A DNA stretch of 64,000 nucleotides, taken from Woeseia sp. (GTDB lineage: Bacteria; Pseudomonadota; Gammaproteobacteria; Steroidobacterales; Woeseiaceae). Below, in pieces: positions 1 to 8,682 of this stretch. Location: contig JAJFKW010000001.1 in NCBI GenBank assembly GCA_021773015.1, positions 3,083,305-3,147,304 of the forward strand, read 5' to 3'. The notes under the pieces were generated by a model. It saw only the letters and a list, made by a program, of their open reading frames with translations. It was not told the origin of the DNA and searched no databases. Made by a program: the position numbers and the translations under genes. The stretch's first letter is position 1. Every line of letters begins with the position of its first letter.

Positions 1-1
1 G

Positions 2-1243
2 CTCCAGGTTACTACGGCGGAGTCAGCCGAAGAGGCCTTGGAGCACCTCAACGATCATCGGCCCGATGTGATATTCATGGATCACATGATGCCCGGTATG
101 GACGGCTTCGAAGCAGTCTCTGCCATCAAGAATAATCCGGCGACAGCTACAATTCCTATAATGATGTACACGTCGCAAAAGGGCGAGTTGTATGTTGGTC
201 AAGCCCGTGCGCTTGGTGCGGTCGGTGTGTTGCCCAAGGAAGTCGAACCGGTAGAGGTGTCCAAGGTACTTGCGTCGCTGCGGGTCATTGATACAGGCGG
301 CGAAGTTCATCCCGATCAATTACAGCAGGCCGATAACGCTCACGACGTCGCAAATCCAGAAGTCGAACAGTTGGACAAGAATCTGCAAGCGTTGATCGAA
401 GATCTGTTTGCGCAACAGCGAAGCGTAATTCGTCAAGAGCTGTTGGACAATTATGAGGTGATTGCAACAAGAGTTGCAGACGAGCTGCAAATTTCTGCAT
501 CCGCCGACGTTGCGCCAACCTCCGAACAAAGTGAACCAGTGCGATCGCCGCGATACCGATCTGCAGTCTTGGCATTATCGATTTTCGCTTTTATTCTACT
601 GATACTTTTTGCGGAACTGCATTTTCGATATGCAAATACGAAGGGTCAGTACGCGACTCTGCTAAAGAACATAGAAGTTGAACAAGCTAATCGGACTCAA
701 GATATAATTGGCACAAATGATCGCATTGCGGGTTATCAACAGTCTGTGAGCGAAGCGACGAGCACTGCGCTGACGGCCATTGAGTGGGGAATCAATGAAT
801 CATCTTCTTACGAATACGGACAAATCGCGTTAGGAGATTATCGACTACCTGCATTCGAGACTATGCTCGCGCATTTAGAACTACTGAATTTTTCGGGTGA
901 GATTCGAATCGATGTGCACATTGGCGATTTTTGTTTGAGCCGATCTATTGACGACAACTACTCGTTGGCTATCGCCGATTGGCCGATCGATCGCTGCGAT
1001 CTACTCGGATACGGTTCTGCGGAATCTGTCGAGATGGGTGCTCAGCAATCAGTTGCTTTCGCCAATTTCATCAATACATGGCAGCAGCGGACCGTGGGTC
1101 AGATTCGATTTCAGATAGAATCATTTGGAAACAATGCTCCATTGATCGATTATCCTATTTCCGACGTCGCGACGACAGCGGGAAAGTGGAATCGCGTTGC
1201 TGCCGAAAATAATCGAATCGTTATTTCTTTTCGAACAGATTGA
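2..1243 (+). CDS. Response-regulator receiver domain fused to a membrane-anchored C-terminal domain (5' partial)
   Basis: The reading frame is open to the left edge, so the true start lies outside the window. The first ~95 visible residues are a CheY-like receiver domain: the phospho-acceptor Asp sits in VIFMDHMMPGMDGF, followed by the conserved Thr/Ser (MMYTS) and Lys (VLPKE). A linker of ~80 residues leads to one strong membrane segment (SAVLALSIFAFILLILFAEL) and then ~205 residues beginning with a helical stretch and including two Cys, presumably periplasmic. No DNA-binding, GGDEF, EAL or HD output domain is seen. Receiver domains normally drive cytoplasmic outputs, so a membrane anchor after the linker is uncommon. 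The C-terminal ~100 residues weakly recall OmpA/MotB-like peptidoglycan-binding folds, but I cannot confirm that. The partner kinase is not in the window. Confidence 0.8.
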   Translation, partial: LQVTTAESAEEALEHLNDHRPDVIFMDHMMPGMDGFEAVSAIKNNPATATIPIMMYTSQKGELYVGQARALGAVGVLPKEVEPVEVSKVLASLRVIDTGGEVHPDQLQQADNAHDVANPEVEQLDKNLQALIEDLFAQQRSVIRQELLDNYEVIATRVADELQISASADVAPTSEQSEPVRSPRYRSAVLALSIFAFILLILFAELHFRYANTKGQYATLLKNIEVEQANRTQDIIGTNDRIAGYQQSVSEATSTALTAIEWGINESSSYEYGQIALGDYRLPAFETMLAHLELLNFSGEIRIDVHIGDFCLSRSIDDNYSLAIADWPIDRCDLLGYGSAESVEMGAQQSVAFANFINTWQQRTVGQIRFQIESFGNNAPLIDYPISDVATTAGKWNRVAAENNRIVISFRTD

Positions 1244-1258
1244 CTGCTGATGCCATAT

Positions 1259-1285
1259 TGCCAGTCGGCTTGCGGCCGTCAGGCA
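1259..1285. terminator. Hairpin between convergent genes, possible bidirectional terminator
   Basis: Arms 1259-1269 and 1275-1285 pair over 11 positions with two mismatches around a 5-nt loop. It lies between the stop codons of the receiver-domain gene (1243) and the bactofilin gene (1295), which converge. No T-tract follows on either strand, so intrinsic termination is uncertain. Confidence 0.35.
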
Positions 1286-1294
1286 ACATGTGAG

Positions 1295-1699
1295 CTACGC
1301 GGCGTCGTGATCGCGCTTTTCCTTGAATTCGAGGGGTTTGGCGCGCCCTGTTGTTTTCATCACGCCTTCTACTACCGCGCCCTCCGCAACGGCAATTGCT
1401 TCTGCCGTGACCGTGCCGCTGATCTTCGCGGTGTCGCTGATCTCAACGCGAGCTTTGGCCTCGATGTCTCCATCGACGGTGCCAGCCACAACTACGGAAT
1501 ACGCTCGGATCGTACCTTTCCAATAGCCGGTCTTCGATATTGACACCGAGCCCTCCAGGTCGCACTCGCCGTCAATTTCGCCACTAATCTGAAAATTGCC
1601 AGTGCCGGCGAGAATACCGCTGATTTGGCAACCCTCGCTGATCAACGTGGTGGGTCCTACCGAATGATCTCGCAATCGACGTTTTTTGAATTCGCTCAT
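1295..1699 (-). CDS. Bactofilin (polymer-forming cytoskeletal protein)
   Basis: This 134-residue protein is almost entirely short beta-helical repeats of the DUF583/bactofilin family: turns such as GTGNFQISGEIDGECDLEG, GTIRAYSVVVAGTVDGDIEA and ISGTVTAEAIAVAEGAVVEG recur about every 18 residues. A basic N-terminal tail (MSEFKKRRLRDHSVG) and a charged C-terminal tail flank the core, as is usual. Bactofilins self-assemble without nucleotide into filaments that place cell-wall or polar machinery. No M23 peptidase gene, the frequent partner, is adjacent here. The gene runs convergently with the receiver-domain gene. Size and repeat pattern fit the family well; which structure it organises cannot be inferred. 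Confidence 0.88.
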   Translation of the reverse strand: MSEFKKRRLRDHSVGPTTLISEGCQISGILAGTGNFQISGEIDGECDLEGSVSISKTGYWKGTIRAYSVVVAGTVDGDIEAKARVEISDTAKISGTVTAEAIAVAEGAVVEGVMKTTGRAKPLEFKEKRDHDAA

Positions 1700-1808
1700 A
1701 GAGCTGAGTCCCTAGGCATTCTGTTTCGGTTCAACAAACTACGTTTTGTTAGGTGGATCATAGTATTTCTGCGTCGGCCCGAGTGTGAATTGGTTGGCAT
1801 TCGTGCGA

Positions 1809-2177
1809 TCAATCACTTTCTCGATAGCCGTAACCTGCGGTTTCAATATCGGTAAGCCTACCTCCTTCAAATCGCAATCTGCGCATCAACTTACGCGGTC
1901 CGAAATTGTAAAGGGACTCGGTAACCAGGACTTCGGCTCTACCGTAAAAATGATGTGTGTCGAACCTCTTGTGAAGCGGCGACCGACGCTTGCGTGTGTC
2001 GTAGTATCTGACCACGTACCCTACGGTTGCAGTGGATGCAGGCTCGCCGCATAGCGCGCGGATTTCCGCTTCATGCATGTCTAGTTTGACCAACTTGTTT
2101 CCGCAACGTAGGGCAAAGGCCGGGTTGACAGCAAACAAAAAAACCAGGAGTAACGTCGTTACAGATATTATCTTCAT
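1809..2177 (-). CDS. DUF2845 family small secreted protein
   Basis: The 122-residue product begins with a Sec signal peptide (MKIISVTTLLLVFLFAVNPAFA) followed directly by LRCGNKLVKLDMHEAEIRALCGEP. This is the DUF2845 pattern: a mature N-terminal RCG, a helix, then the CGEP motif also seen in SmpA/BamE-like folds. The two Cys could form a disulfide. A second module has a YYD strand and an aromatic motif (HHFYGRAEVLVTESLYNFG). Such proteins are periplasmic and of unknown function. It is monocistronic, with the divergent gshA starting about 250 bp upstream. Confidence 0.75.
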   Translation of the reverse strand: MKIISVTTLLLVFLFAVNPAFALRCGNKLVKLDMHEAEIRALCGEPASTATVGYVVRYYDTRKRRSPLHKRFDTHHFYGRAEVLVTESLYNFGPRKLMRRLRFEGGRLTDIETAGYGYRESD

Positions 2178-2431
2178 TCTGATAAAGTTCTGAGGTCAAC
2201 CATTGCTCAAATTGTAGACTATTTGCCGCCACGGCAGTAATTTCCCAAGCTATTTAGTGTGATCGCTGCGCAACAAATTTAGCGAACGTTAATATTGGCA
2301 GTCGTAAGGCCCATCTGTATAGTCTGCTGGACTGCCAGCCGCGTCCCCGCACCAACTCCTGATATCCGAAGCGTGAGCATGTTCATTGAGTATATTGCGA
2401 ATCTAATGATGGCAGGTAACCAAGGGGCCTG

Positions 2432-3997
2432 TTGTTGAATAATACATTTAACCGTCGCATGACCATGCTGCACAAGCCAGCAGTGCCCAACTGCTTGTCT
2501 GGGGGCTTGAAGGGCATTGAGAAAGAAGGGCTTCGGGTAAGTTTTGACGGTTCGCTGTCGCAACGAATGCACCCTATCTCGCTGGGCTCGGCATTGAGCA
2601 ATAGCTACATTACGACGGATTTTTCTGAGGCACTACTTGAGTTCGTTACGCCAGCTTATGAGAGTACCTGGGAAGCCTTGACGTTTCTTTGCGACCTTCA
2701 TCAATTTACTTACGAGCGCATTGATGATGAACAGATATGGGCGACCAGCATGCCATGCGCGATATCTGAAGATAGTGAGATTCCGCTTGCGCAATACGGA
2801 ACGTCGAACGTTGGCAGGATGAAGACGGTTTATCGCAACGGACTGAGTTATCGTTACGGTCGATTAATGCAGTCGATTGCGGGAATTCACTATAATTATT
2901 CCCTGCCGCGCGCTTTTTGGCCGACCTATCAGGCAATTGAGCAGAATGACGGCAATGCCGACGATTTTCGCTCTACAGCATATTTGGGTCTAGTGCGAAA
3001 TGTGCGCCGGTTTGGCTGGATCATCCTGTATTTGTTTGGTGCTTCCCCCGCGCTCTGCAAATCATTTTCTAGCGATCTGAACTTACCATCGTTCAATGCG
3101 GACACGTATTATCAGCCGTTCGCTACTTCACTACGGATGAGCGACCTGGGTTACAGCAATAGCGCACAGGCCGATATCAATATTTCACTGAACTCTATAG
3201 ATGAGTACATCGCTGATCTCGTATCTGCAATTTCGACCCCAAATCCCGATTACGAGAAGATCGGCATAAAGGTCGATGGCGAATATCGACAACTAAATGC
3301 CAATCAATTGCAAATAGAGAACGAATATTACAGTGCAGTTCGACCCAAGCGAGTTGCCCATTCGGGGGAGCGACCGACGGCTGCATTGCAGCGCGGGGGA
3401 ATCGAGTACGTAGAGATTCGCTCATTGGACATTAATATATTTGATCCAGTCGGTATTAGCCAAAATACGATGCGTTTTGTCGAAGCGTTTCTCATTTACT
3501 GTCTACTCGAAGATAGCCCGTTGTTCAACGCAGATCAGTGCGAGGAAGCGGCCTACAATCATGCACTAACCGCGAGCGAAGGGCGAAAGCCGGGCCTAAC
3601 TTTACATAGAGACGGCAAAGAAATTGAGCTGCATATTTGGGCGAATGAGATTCTCGATAATGTTGCGCAAGTCGCTGAGTTTGTTGACCAAGGGTGCGAT
3701 CGAAACGATTATGCGGACAGCATTTCATTGCAAAGAGCGTTGGTGCTTGACGCGGATGCAACACCGTCGGCGCGAATATTGCGCGATCTCCGGGAGTCGG
3801 GAGTTGGTTTTTCAAGCTACGCGCTGGAGGCTACGCGCAATCACCGCCAATATTTTGCTGAGCTGCAAAGTCTAAGCAAAAATCGACTCGATCTTTTGGC
3901 GAACGAGGTATCGAACTCAATTGTGCGGCAAGCAGAAATCGAAAACGCAGATGATATTTCGTTGGACGAATACTTGAAAAACTATTTTTCGAGTTGA
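2432..3997 (+). CDS. gshA: Glutamate-cysteine ligase, first step of glutathione synthesis
   Basis: The 521-residue protein has the length and landmarks of the gammaproteobacterial type I GshA: GLKGIEKEGLRVSFDG at the N-terminus, ITTDFSEALLEFVTP, the ATP/Glu-site segment LAQYGTSNVGRMKTVYRNGL, GIHYNYSLP, and YVEIRSLDINIFDPVGI. The enzyme joins L-glutamate and L-cysteine with ATP to give gamma-glutamylcysteine in the cytoplasm. Translation could begin at TTG 2432, just after an AAGGGG stretch, or at in-frame ATG 2459 or 2465; the conserved part begins after all of these. gshB is not nearby. The gene is convergent with the aminotransferase gene, with only 24 bp between stops. Confidence 0.95.
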   Translation: MLNNTFNRRMTMLHKPAVPNCLSGGLKGIEKEGLRVSFDGSLSQRMHPISLGSALSNSYITTDFSEALLEFVTPAYESTWEALTFLCDLHQFTYERIDDEQIWATSMPCAISEDSEIPLAQYGTSNVGRMKTVYRNGLSYRYGRLMQSIAGIHYNYSLPRAFWPTYQAIEQNDGNADDFRSTAYLGLVRNVRRFGWIILYLFGASPALCKSFSSDLNLPSFNADTYYQPFATSLRMSDLGYSNSAQADINISLNSIDEYIADLVSAISTPNPDYEKIGIKVDGEYRQLNANQLQIENEYYSAVRPKRVAHSGERPTAALQRGGIEYVEIRSLDINIFDPVGISQNTMRFVEAFLIYCLLEDSPLFNADQCEEAAYNHALTASEGRKPGLTLHRDGKEIELHIWANEILDNVAQVAEFVDQGCDRNDYADSISLQRALVLDADATPSARILRDLRESGVGFSSYALEATRNHRQYFAELQSLSKNRLDLLANEVSNSIVRQAEIENADDISLDEYLKNYFSS

Positions 3998-4021
3998 TGC
4001 CTGTTGCTAAGCAAATAATAC

Positions 4022-4966
4022 CTAGTTGGGTAGTTTTTCCCCGTGCTGCCACGCGTACTGCCTATGCAATACCTGTAATTCTTTGGTAAGCGCGCCGCAG
4101 GAGCCGTCGCCGATAGTTCTGCCATCAGCCATAAGTATTGGTGTTAATTCGCCCATTGTGCCGGTCGTGAATACTTCGTCCGCCGTATAAAGTTCGGTCA
4201 TAGAAAGATTCTTTTCCAATGCGTGGATTGAATTTTCTTCCGCAATGTCCAGTATCATTTGCCTCGTTAAGCCAGGCAGGCAGCTATCTGCAAATGGCGT
4301 TAACAGCTGTCGATTCCTAACTAAGAAGATATTTGTATCGTTCGTTTCGGAAATAAAGCCGTGAACATCTAGCATGACCGCTGCATCCACTTCGGACACG
4401 TTGGCTTCGATGGATGCCAGAATGTTATTTAATAAGTTGTTGTGATGAATTTTCGAGTCTAGACACTGCGTAGTATTGCGCCTAATCGATGAAGTAATAA
4501 CCGTTATTCCGGCGTCGGAATAAACCGGGGGCTTCCACTCTGCGAGCACTATCAAAGAGCAACCATCCTGATTGAACTTTGGATTCATACCCGAGGTCGT
4601 CTTTTCTCCTCGGGTTAACGTCAGTCGAATGTGTGCGCCATCGCGCATGCGATTGGCTTGCAACGTAGCAAATATCGCATCACGAATTTCGTCGTTGGAG
4701 GGAACGGTCGCAAATGCGAGTGCCTTTGCCGAATTTTGTAGTCTCTGTAGATGGTCGTCGAGCGCAGCAATTCTGCCGTCATAGACTCGTAAGCCTTCCC
4801 AAACAGCATCTCCACCTTGCACGACGCTGTCGAATACTGAAATTTTCGCGTCACGCCTGTGAATAATTTCTCCGTTGATAAATGCAAGAATGTCTGCGTT
4901 ACGTGGATCTGGGTTATTCAAAATCGGATTGCCTATTCTATTGAGGGTGCTCGCCTGATATCGCAT
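4022..4966 (-). CDS. Class IV aminotransferase (branched-chain / D-amino-acid transaminase type)
   Basis: A PLP fold type IV aminotransferase of 314 residues from ATG 4966. The frame continues to 5107, but that extension lies inside the upstream gene, and the conserved sequence starts only after Met 4966. Visible motifs: FINGEIIHRRDAKISVFDS and GDAVWEGLRVYDG; the probable catalytic Lys near residue 172 in LDSKIHHNNLLNNILASIEA; and GFISETNDTNIFLV, the ISE-x5-NIF signature of the BCAT/DAAT family. The 5' end overlaps the sulfotransferase-like gene by 29 nt, so the two are translationally coupled. Whether it acts on branched-chain or other amino acids cannot be read from sequence alone. Confidence 0.88.
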   Translation of the reverse strand: MRYQASTLNRIGNPILNNPDPRNADILAFINGEIIHRRDAKISVFDSVVQGGDAVWEGLRVYDGRIAALDDHLQRLQNSAKALAFATVPSNDEIRDAIFATLQANRMRDGAHIRLTLTRGEKTTSGMNPKFNQDGCSLIVLAEWKPPVYSDAGITVITSSIRRNTTQCLDSKIHHNNLLNNILASIEANVSEVDAAVMLDVHGFISETNDTNIFLVRNRQLLTPFADSCLPGLTRQMILDIAEENSIHALEKNLSMTELYTADEVFTTGTMGELTPILMADGRTIGDGSCGALTKELQVLHRQYAWQHGEKLPN

Positions 4967-5663
4967 GCTTGAGGAGTTGTTCGTAGTAAGGGCGACACTC
5001 CTCAAGCAGCGGTTCCAAGTCTGTCGGAAATGAATCTTTGGGCTGATACTTGGCAAATTGGGTGCTTTTATGCACTGCGTGATACCAGTGTTTAGCCCAT
5101 ATGCCATCGTCGCTCAGTGGTCCAGCAGGCCATTCTAACATTGCCATATCGAATTCAATGTCGAGTCTGGTGCACAACTGGCTGATTACCGAGGGCGGAT
5201 CAAGTAGCAACTTGCGTGAATCTAAAACAATGGGCGGATACCGTTGCTCGGACAGCGCCTCATACAATTTCAATTGCTGGCGAAGACCAGTGTCGGAAAG
5301 TGATGCGTGCGGCAATTGAAAGGTCAACGACGGTAACATCTCGGCAGGATCGCGAATCAACACGATGTTCGTGACGTCAAGCAAAAATGAATGGTCTAGG
5401 TCGATTAGATGGTGTGCCATCTGCTTTGCAAACAGCACGCTTTTCGAGGACCTAGTTGCGAGTAGATCCGCAATAACCTGATCGCCGTTGCAATTCATCG
5501 ATTCAAGCACTTCTGCATAACCGGGGTGTTTGGTGCCCGTTGTTTTTAGATAGTGGCCATACAAGGGCTCATCGACTACTTGCGTGTCGTTTCGCTGCGC
5601 AAAGCTATACATCAGCGCAGTTGAAATATTACGCGGTCCGGACCAAAGGCAAATGATTTTCAT
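4938..5663 (-). CDS. Sulfotransferase-like P-loop protein coupled to an aminotransferase
   Basis: This 241-residue protein starts MKIICLWSGPRNISTALMYS, resembling the 5'-phosphosulfate-binding loop of PAPS-dependent sulfotransferases in which SGPRNIST replaces the usual PKSGTT type. A central IVLIRDPAEMLPSL segment matches the 3'-phosphate-binding R-D-P region. Members of this atypical clade occur next to, or fused with, branched-chain aminotransferase-type enzymes, and here the downstream aminotransferase gene overlaps by 29 nt. That suggests the two act on one substrate, though whether sulfation really occurs is unknown. No cysteine-rich, signal or membrane segments are seen, so it should be cytoplasmic. 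Confidence 0.75.
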   Translation of the reverse strand: MKIICLWSGPRNISTALMYSFAQRNDTQVVDEPLYGHYLKTTGTKHPGYAEVLESMNCNGDQVIADLLATRSSKSVLFAKQMAHHLIDLDHSFLLDVTNIVLIRDPAEMLPSLTFQLPHASLSDTGLRQQLKLYEALSEQRYPPIVLDSRKLLLDPPSVISQLCTRLDIEFDMAMLEWPAGPLSDDGIWAKHWYHAVHKSTQFAKYQPKDSFPTDLEPLLEECRPYYEQLLKHAISGEHPQ

Positions 5664-5951
5664 GATGGCAAATTGAGCGAATGGATAGCATAACTAAGCG
5701 AGTTTTCAGGACGGGCAATTGTATCCAACCGCCGGCTGAAAAGGCAGCCAACCTCTACTCTGTTAAGAATTTCGCCGCAGTCTTGAGTGTCCGGGTGGCT
5801 GGCGGAGAAATAATTGTGCGCTGGGTCACAGTTCACCAGATAGAAAGATGAGCGATGGGCGCTATTTAACTAAAATCAGCTTTTGACGCTGCATGTCGGC
5901 GTCGGGCGTGGCGAGTTGAAGCCATGGCAATTTAAAGCATAGGGTTATTGG

Positions 5952-6530
5952 ATGATTAGGACCTTCATAGTCGGATTATTCCTCGGTTTATCGGCAGCTG
6001 GTGCGCTGGCGTACTTTGTTCCGGTGGTTGATCTACACCGCGAGGCGTCACTCGTAAAAGTAGAGCCAAATGGCGGAAACAGTGAAGAATTCCGTGTCAA
6101 TTTGCCCGACGACCGTATCGCAGCGGGAATTGCCGGTGCGGATCCAGCAGCAAATTTCCCTGCAGGGTTGAATTGGCCCTCTGAAGAAGGGCTAGGGGGG
6201 TCCACTGTCGAGGTATTCAAACTCCGCAACAGTAATGATCGCGTAATTGGACTTGCCGCGAGAATCGAGTCAAAAAAAGAATCGACTGGGCCATTCGTTC
6301 ACTGGATGCTTCATTTACCAGCGCGAGGTTCGCTGTTCTTGCAAATGAGCAGGGCAGGGGCTGGCGGTGAATTTAGGCCAGGCAAGTTGGTTGGCGGTAC
6401 GCGGGAATTCGAGCTAATGAGCGGTGCGGTTCGCGAATTTTATCGAACAGACGTTGAAAATGCAGATCTTGGGATTAGCGGGCGTCTCGAGCTGGTAACC
6501 TCGCTAGTTGGTCCGGTTGGGGAGCAATAG
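5952..6530 (+). CDS. Unknown membrane-anchored protein, first of a related pair
   Basis: This 192-residue protein begins with one hydrophobic segment (FIVGLFLGLSAAGALAYFV), best read as a signal anchor, with the rest exported. The body ends in beta-rich sequence: VIGLAARIES, FVHWMLHLPARGSLFLQM, GISGRLELVTSL. I do not recognise the family. AGGG about 8 nt before ATG 5952 serves as ribosome binding site. The stop overlaps the GTG start of the next gene by one base (TAGTG), so the pair is an operon. The second product has the same order of elements (anchor, a G-x-A/K-I strand, an MP/LP-x-RG strand, a final strand with G-x-L), so the two look like divergent paralogues. The 288 bp upstream contain no gene that I can see. 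Confidence 0.6.
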   Translation: MIRTFIVGLFLGLSAAGALAYFVPVVDLHREASLVKVEPNGGNSEEFRVNLPDDRIAAGIAGADPAANFPAGLNWPSEEGLGGSTVEVFKLRNSNDRVIGLAARIESKKESTGPFVHWMLHLPARGSLFLQMSRAGAGGEFRPGKLVGGTREFELMSGAVREFYRTDVENADLGISGRLELVTSLVGPVGEQ

Positions 6531-7240
6531 TGAAATACTTAATCTCTCTGCTAGTTGGCTTGATTTTCGGCGTTGCGCTTTTTGCTTTGGCGTTGCTATT
6601 CAATCCATTCGTCGGTCGACAGGAATTGTCACCGTTGTCAGTCAGCGACGATGAGGTCGCAATATTGTCGTATTCGGCGGTGTCGACGGACTTGTTGCTT
6701 TATACGAGCGATGCTGACTCCATTACTCAATTGCATCCTGCGGAGGCTGCCGATCTTTGGGAGCCGGCAATCCGTGATTCAGAATTATTGATTGCGAGTC
6801 TGACAAACGGGCGTGGCATGCCCGCGGGAATCGGTGTGAAGATATCGACGAGTGCAGAAAGCACACGAGTTTTGCATTCCGAAGCTATTGCCAATAGCGT
6901 CTGGTTTGTCTATATGCCAGACCGCGGTGCCGTCGTGGTGTATCAGCAGGAAAATTACTGGGCTTACATCCGCGACATCGTCATTCCAGCGTGGCGTAGT
7001 TCTAGCGATAGTTGGAAAGGCGTTTGGAGCAGAAATATGACGTCTGGGCCAGGTGCATTGGGCACGGCGCGAGTTATAGGTCTAAGTGGGCAATTTGCCG
7101 GTTTGGAAAGTGTCGCCGTCGAGTCGCTAAATGCGCGCGCTTATTCGATGCAACAAGGGCCGGTATCAATTACTGGCAGTCTTAGTATCGAAATTCCAAA
7201 CGCTGAAAGTTCACCGGACGTTGCTGCGGCTCAACAATAG
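6530..7240 (+). CDS. Unknown membrane-anchored protein, second of a related pair
   Basis: The 236-residue product starts at GTG 6530, overlapping the stop of the previous gene. It has an N-terminal membrane anchor (ISLLVGLIFGVALFALALLF) and an exported region. Compared with its neighbour it has an extra ~50-residue insert (near LYTSDADSITQLHPAEAADL), then the corresponding strands: GMPAGIGVKISTSAEST, SVWFVYMPDRGAVVVYQQ and SITGSLSIEIP. The tail is Ala/Gln-rich. The aromatic segment ENYWAYIRDIVIPAW is distinctive. I do not recognise a family. Coupled translation and shared layout suggest the two proteins form a heteromer or act in one envelope process. Confidence 0.6.
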   Translation: MKYLISLLVGLIFGVALFALALLFNPFVGRQELSPLSVSDDEVAILSYSAVSTDLLLYTSDADSITQLHPAEAADLWEPAIRDSELLIASLTNGRGMPAGIGVKISTSAESTRVLHSEAIANSVWFVYMPDRGAVVVYQQENYWAYIRDIVIPAWRSSSDSWKGVWSRNMTSGPGALGTARVIGLSGQFAGLESVAVESLNARAYSMQQGPVSITGSLSIEIPNAESSPDVAAAQQ

Positions 7241-7311
7241 TGGCGCTATCTTGTTTGCGTAGCGGCGTACTGATCTGCCCGCAATTTTTCGTTCTCAGGC
7301 GGAGACGGGAC

Positions 7312-8541
7312 TTAGTCAGCCAATTCTTTCAGCGGTATTTCGACATCGGCAAGCAGACCCATGTCGAGCAACGCACCGCGACCGATTAAAGACTTTGATT
7401 GCATAAAATCTTTCGGTGCATTGATCGCATCGACGGCGACGATTCGGCCGCTCTTTGTATACACGCACGAGAATGATCGGCGAGCGGGATCACCACGCAG
7501 CACAGCATTGTCATAACCACTGGAGATTCCTGCGATTTGCAGTTTCAGGTCATATTGGTCGGACCAAAACCAGGGCACTTGAGCGTAGTTCAATTGCTCG
7601 CCACAGATGTTAGCGGCAGCAGTTTTCGCTTGCTCCAGCGCGTTATGCACGGATTCCAAACGCAGCCTGCGCCCTAGCAGTTCATTTGGATGATTGGTGC
7701 AGTCGCCGATTGCGTAGACGTTATCGTCGCTGGTAAGGCATCGCTCGTTGACCTGAATGCCGTTGTCAACGATTAGGCCAGCGCTTTCGGCGAGCGCAAT
7801 ATTCGGTATTACGCCGATGCCGATGAGTACCATGTCGGAGATGACAGAGTCACCATTCTCCAATTCAACCGCCTGCACTGATGTATCACCAGAAAAACTC
7901 GCAATGCCTGTCGACAGCATTAGATTGACGCCCTGCTTACGATGCTCGGATTCGTAAAAGGCGGAGACAGCAGGGGAAACAACCCGGCTCATTACGCGAT
8001 CGGCCATCTCGACGACGGTTACTTGCAGGCCCAATTTTTGTGCGACAGCGGCAACTTCCAAACCTATGTACCCCGCACCGACGATCGTTAGCTTTGCACC
8101 AGCCCGCATTTGAGCTTGCATCGCCTCTACGTCTGTGATTTTGCGCAAATAATGAACTCCCGCCAACGTCGCACCCGGAATGCTGAGTTTTCGGACGCTC
8201 GCACCCGTTGCCATCACTAGTTTTTCGTATTTGTAGTCATTGCCCGAGTCGTCGGTGACAAGACGTTTGTTTAGATCGATACGCGTGGCGGTTGTGTTTT
8301 GGTGAACGGTGACGTTTGGGTGGTCATAAAATTCCGGCGGTTTAAAATACAGGCGCGCTGCCGGCATTTCTCCTGCCAAGAATTTCTTGGACAGTGGCGG
8401 ACGCTGGTAGGGGTAATGTGCCTCATCGCCGAGCAATGTGACCTTGCCGGAGTGATTTTTTTGACGCAGTGAGGCGACAACCTGGCCGGCTGCGTGCCCT
8501 GCGCCGACAATTACGATGTTGCCTGACAACATAATCTCCAT
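7312..8541 (-). CDS. FAD-dependent NAD(P)H:ferredoxin oxidoreductase (rhodocoxin/putidaredoxin reductase type)
   Basis: The 409-residue flavoprotein has the family's two dinucleotide folds in order: an FAD site at the N-terminus (NIVIVGAGHAAGQVVASL) with YPYQRPPLSKKFLAGE close behind, the NAD(P) site near residue 150 (LTIVGAGYIGLEVAAVAQKL), and the second FAD motif VYAIGDCTNHP. A C-terminal reductase domain carries WFWSDQYDLKLQIAG. These enzymes pass electrons from NAD(P)H to a [2Fe-2S] ferredoxin serving a P450 or Rieske oxygenase. Neither a ferredoxin nor an oxygenase is adjacent, so the partner is unknown. The protein is cytoplasmic and full length. ATG 8541 gives MEIM; the in-frame ATG three codons later is also possible. 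Confidence 0.88.
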   Translation of the reverse strand: MEIMLSGNIVIVGAGHAAGQVVASLRQKNHSGKVTLLGDEAHYPYQRPPLSKKFLAGEMPAARLYFKPPEFYDHPNVTVHQNTTATRIDLNKRLVTDDSGNDYKYEKLVMATGASVRKLSIPGATLAGVHYLRKITDVEAMQAQMRAGAKLTIVGAGYIGLEVAAVAQKLGLQVTVVEMADRVMSRVVSPAVSAFYESEHRKQGVNLMLSTGIASFSGDTSVQAVELENGDSVISDMVLIGIGVIPNIALAESAGLIVDNGIQVNERCLTSDDNVYAIGDCTNHPNELLGRRLRLESVHNALEQAKTAAANICGEQLNYAQVPWFWSDQYDLKLQIAGISSGYDNAVLRGDPARRSFSCVYTKSGRIVAVDAINAPKDFMQSKSLIGRGALLDMGLLADVEIPLKELAD

Positions 8542-8682
8542 TCGAGTTTCACAAAATCACGATGCTGCAAAAGGGTTCTTCGCGGCCGACGGAGATTCTA
8601 CGTGCAGAATCGTTCGTCCCGCAATGAAAATACCATTCATGCTAACTCAGCTCGCCGCAGGAGTAGCGCAATCGGCCCACTA

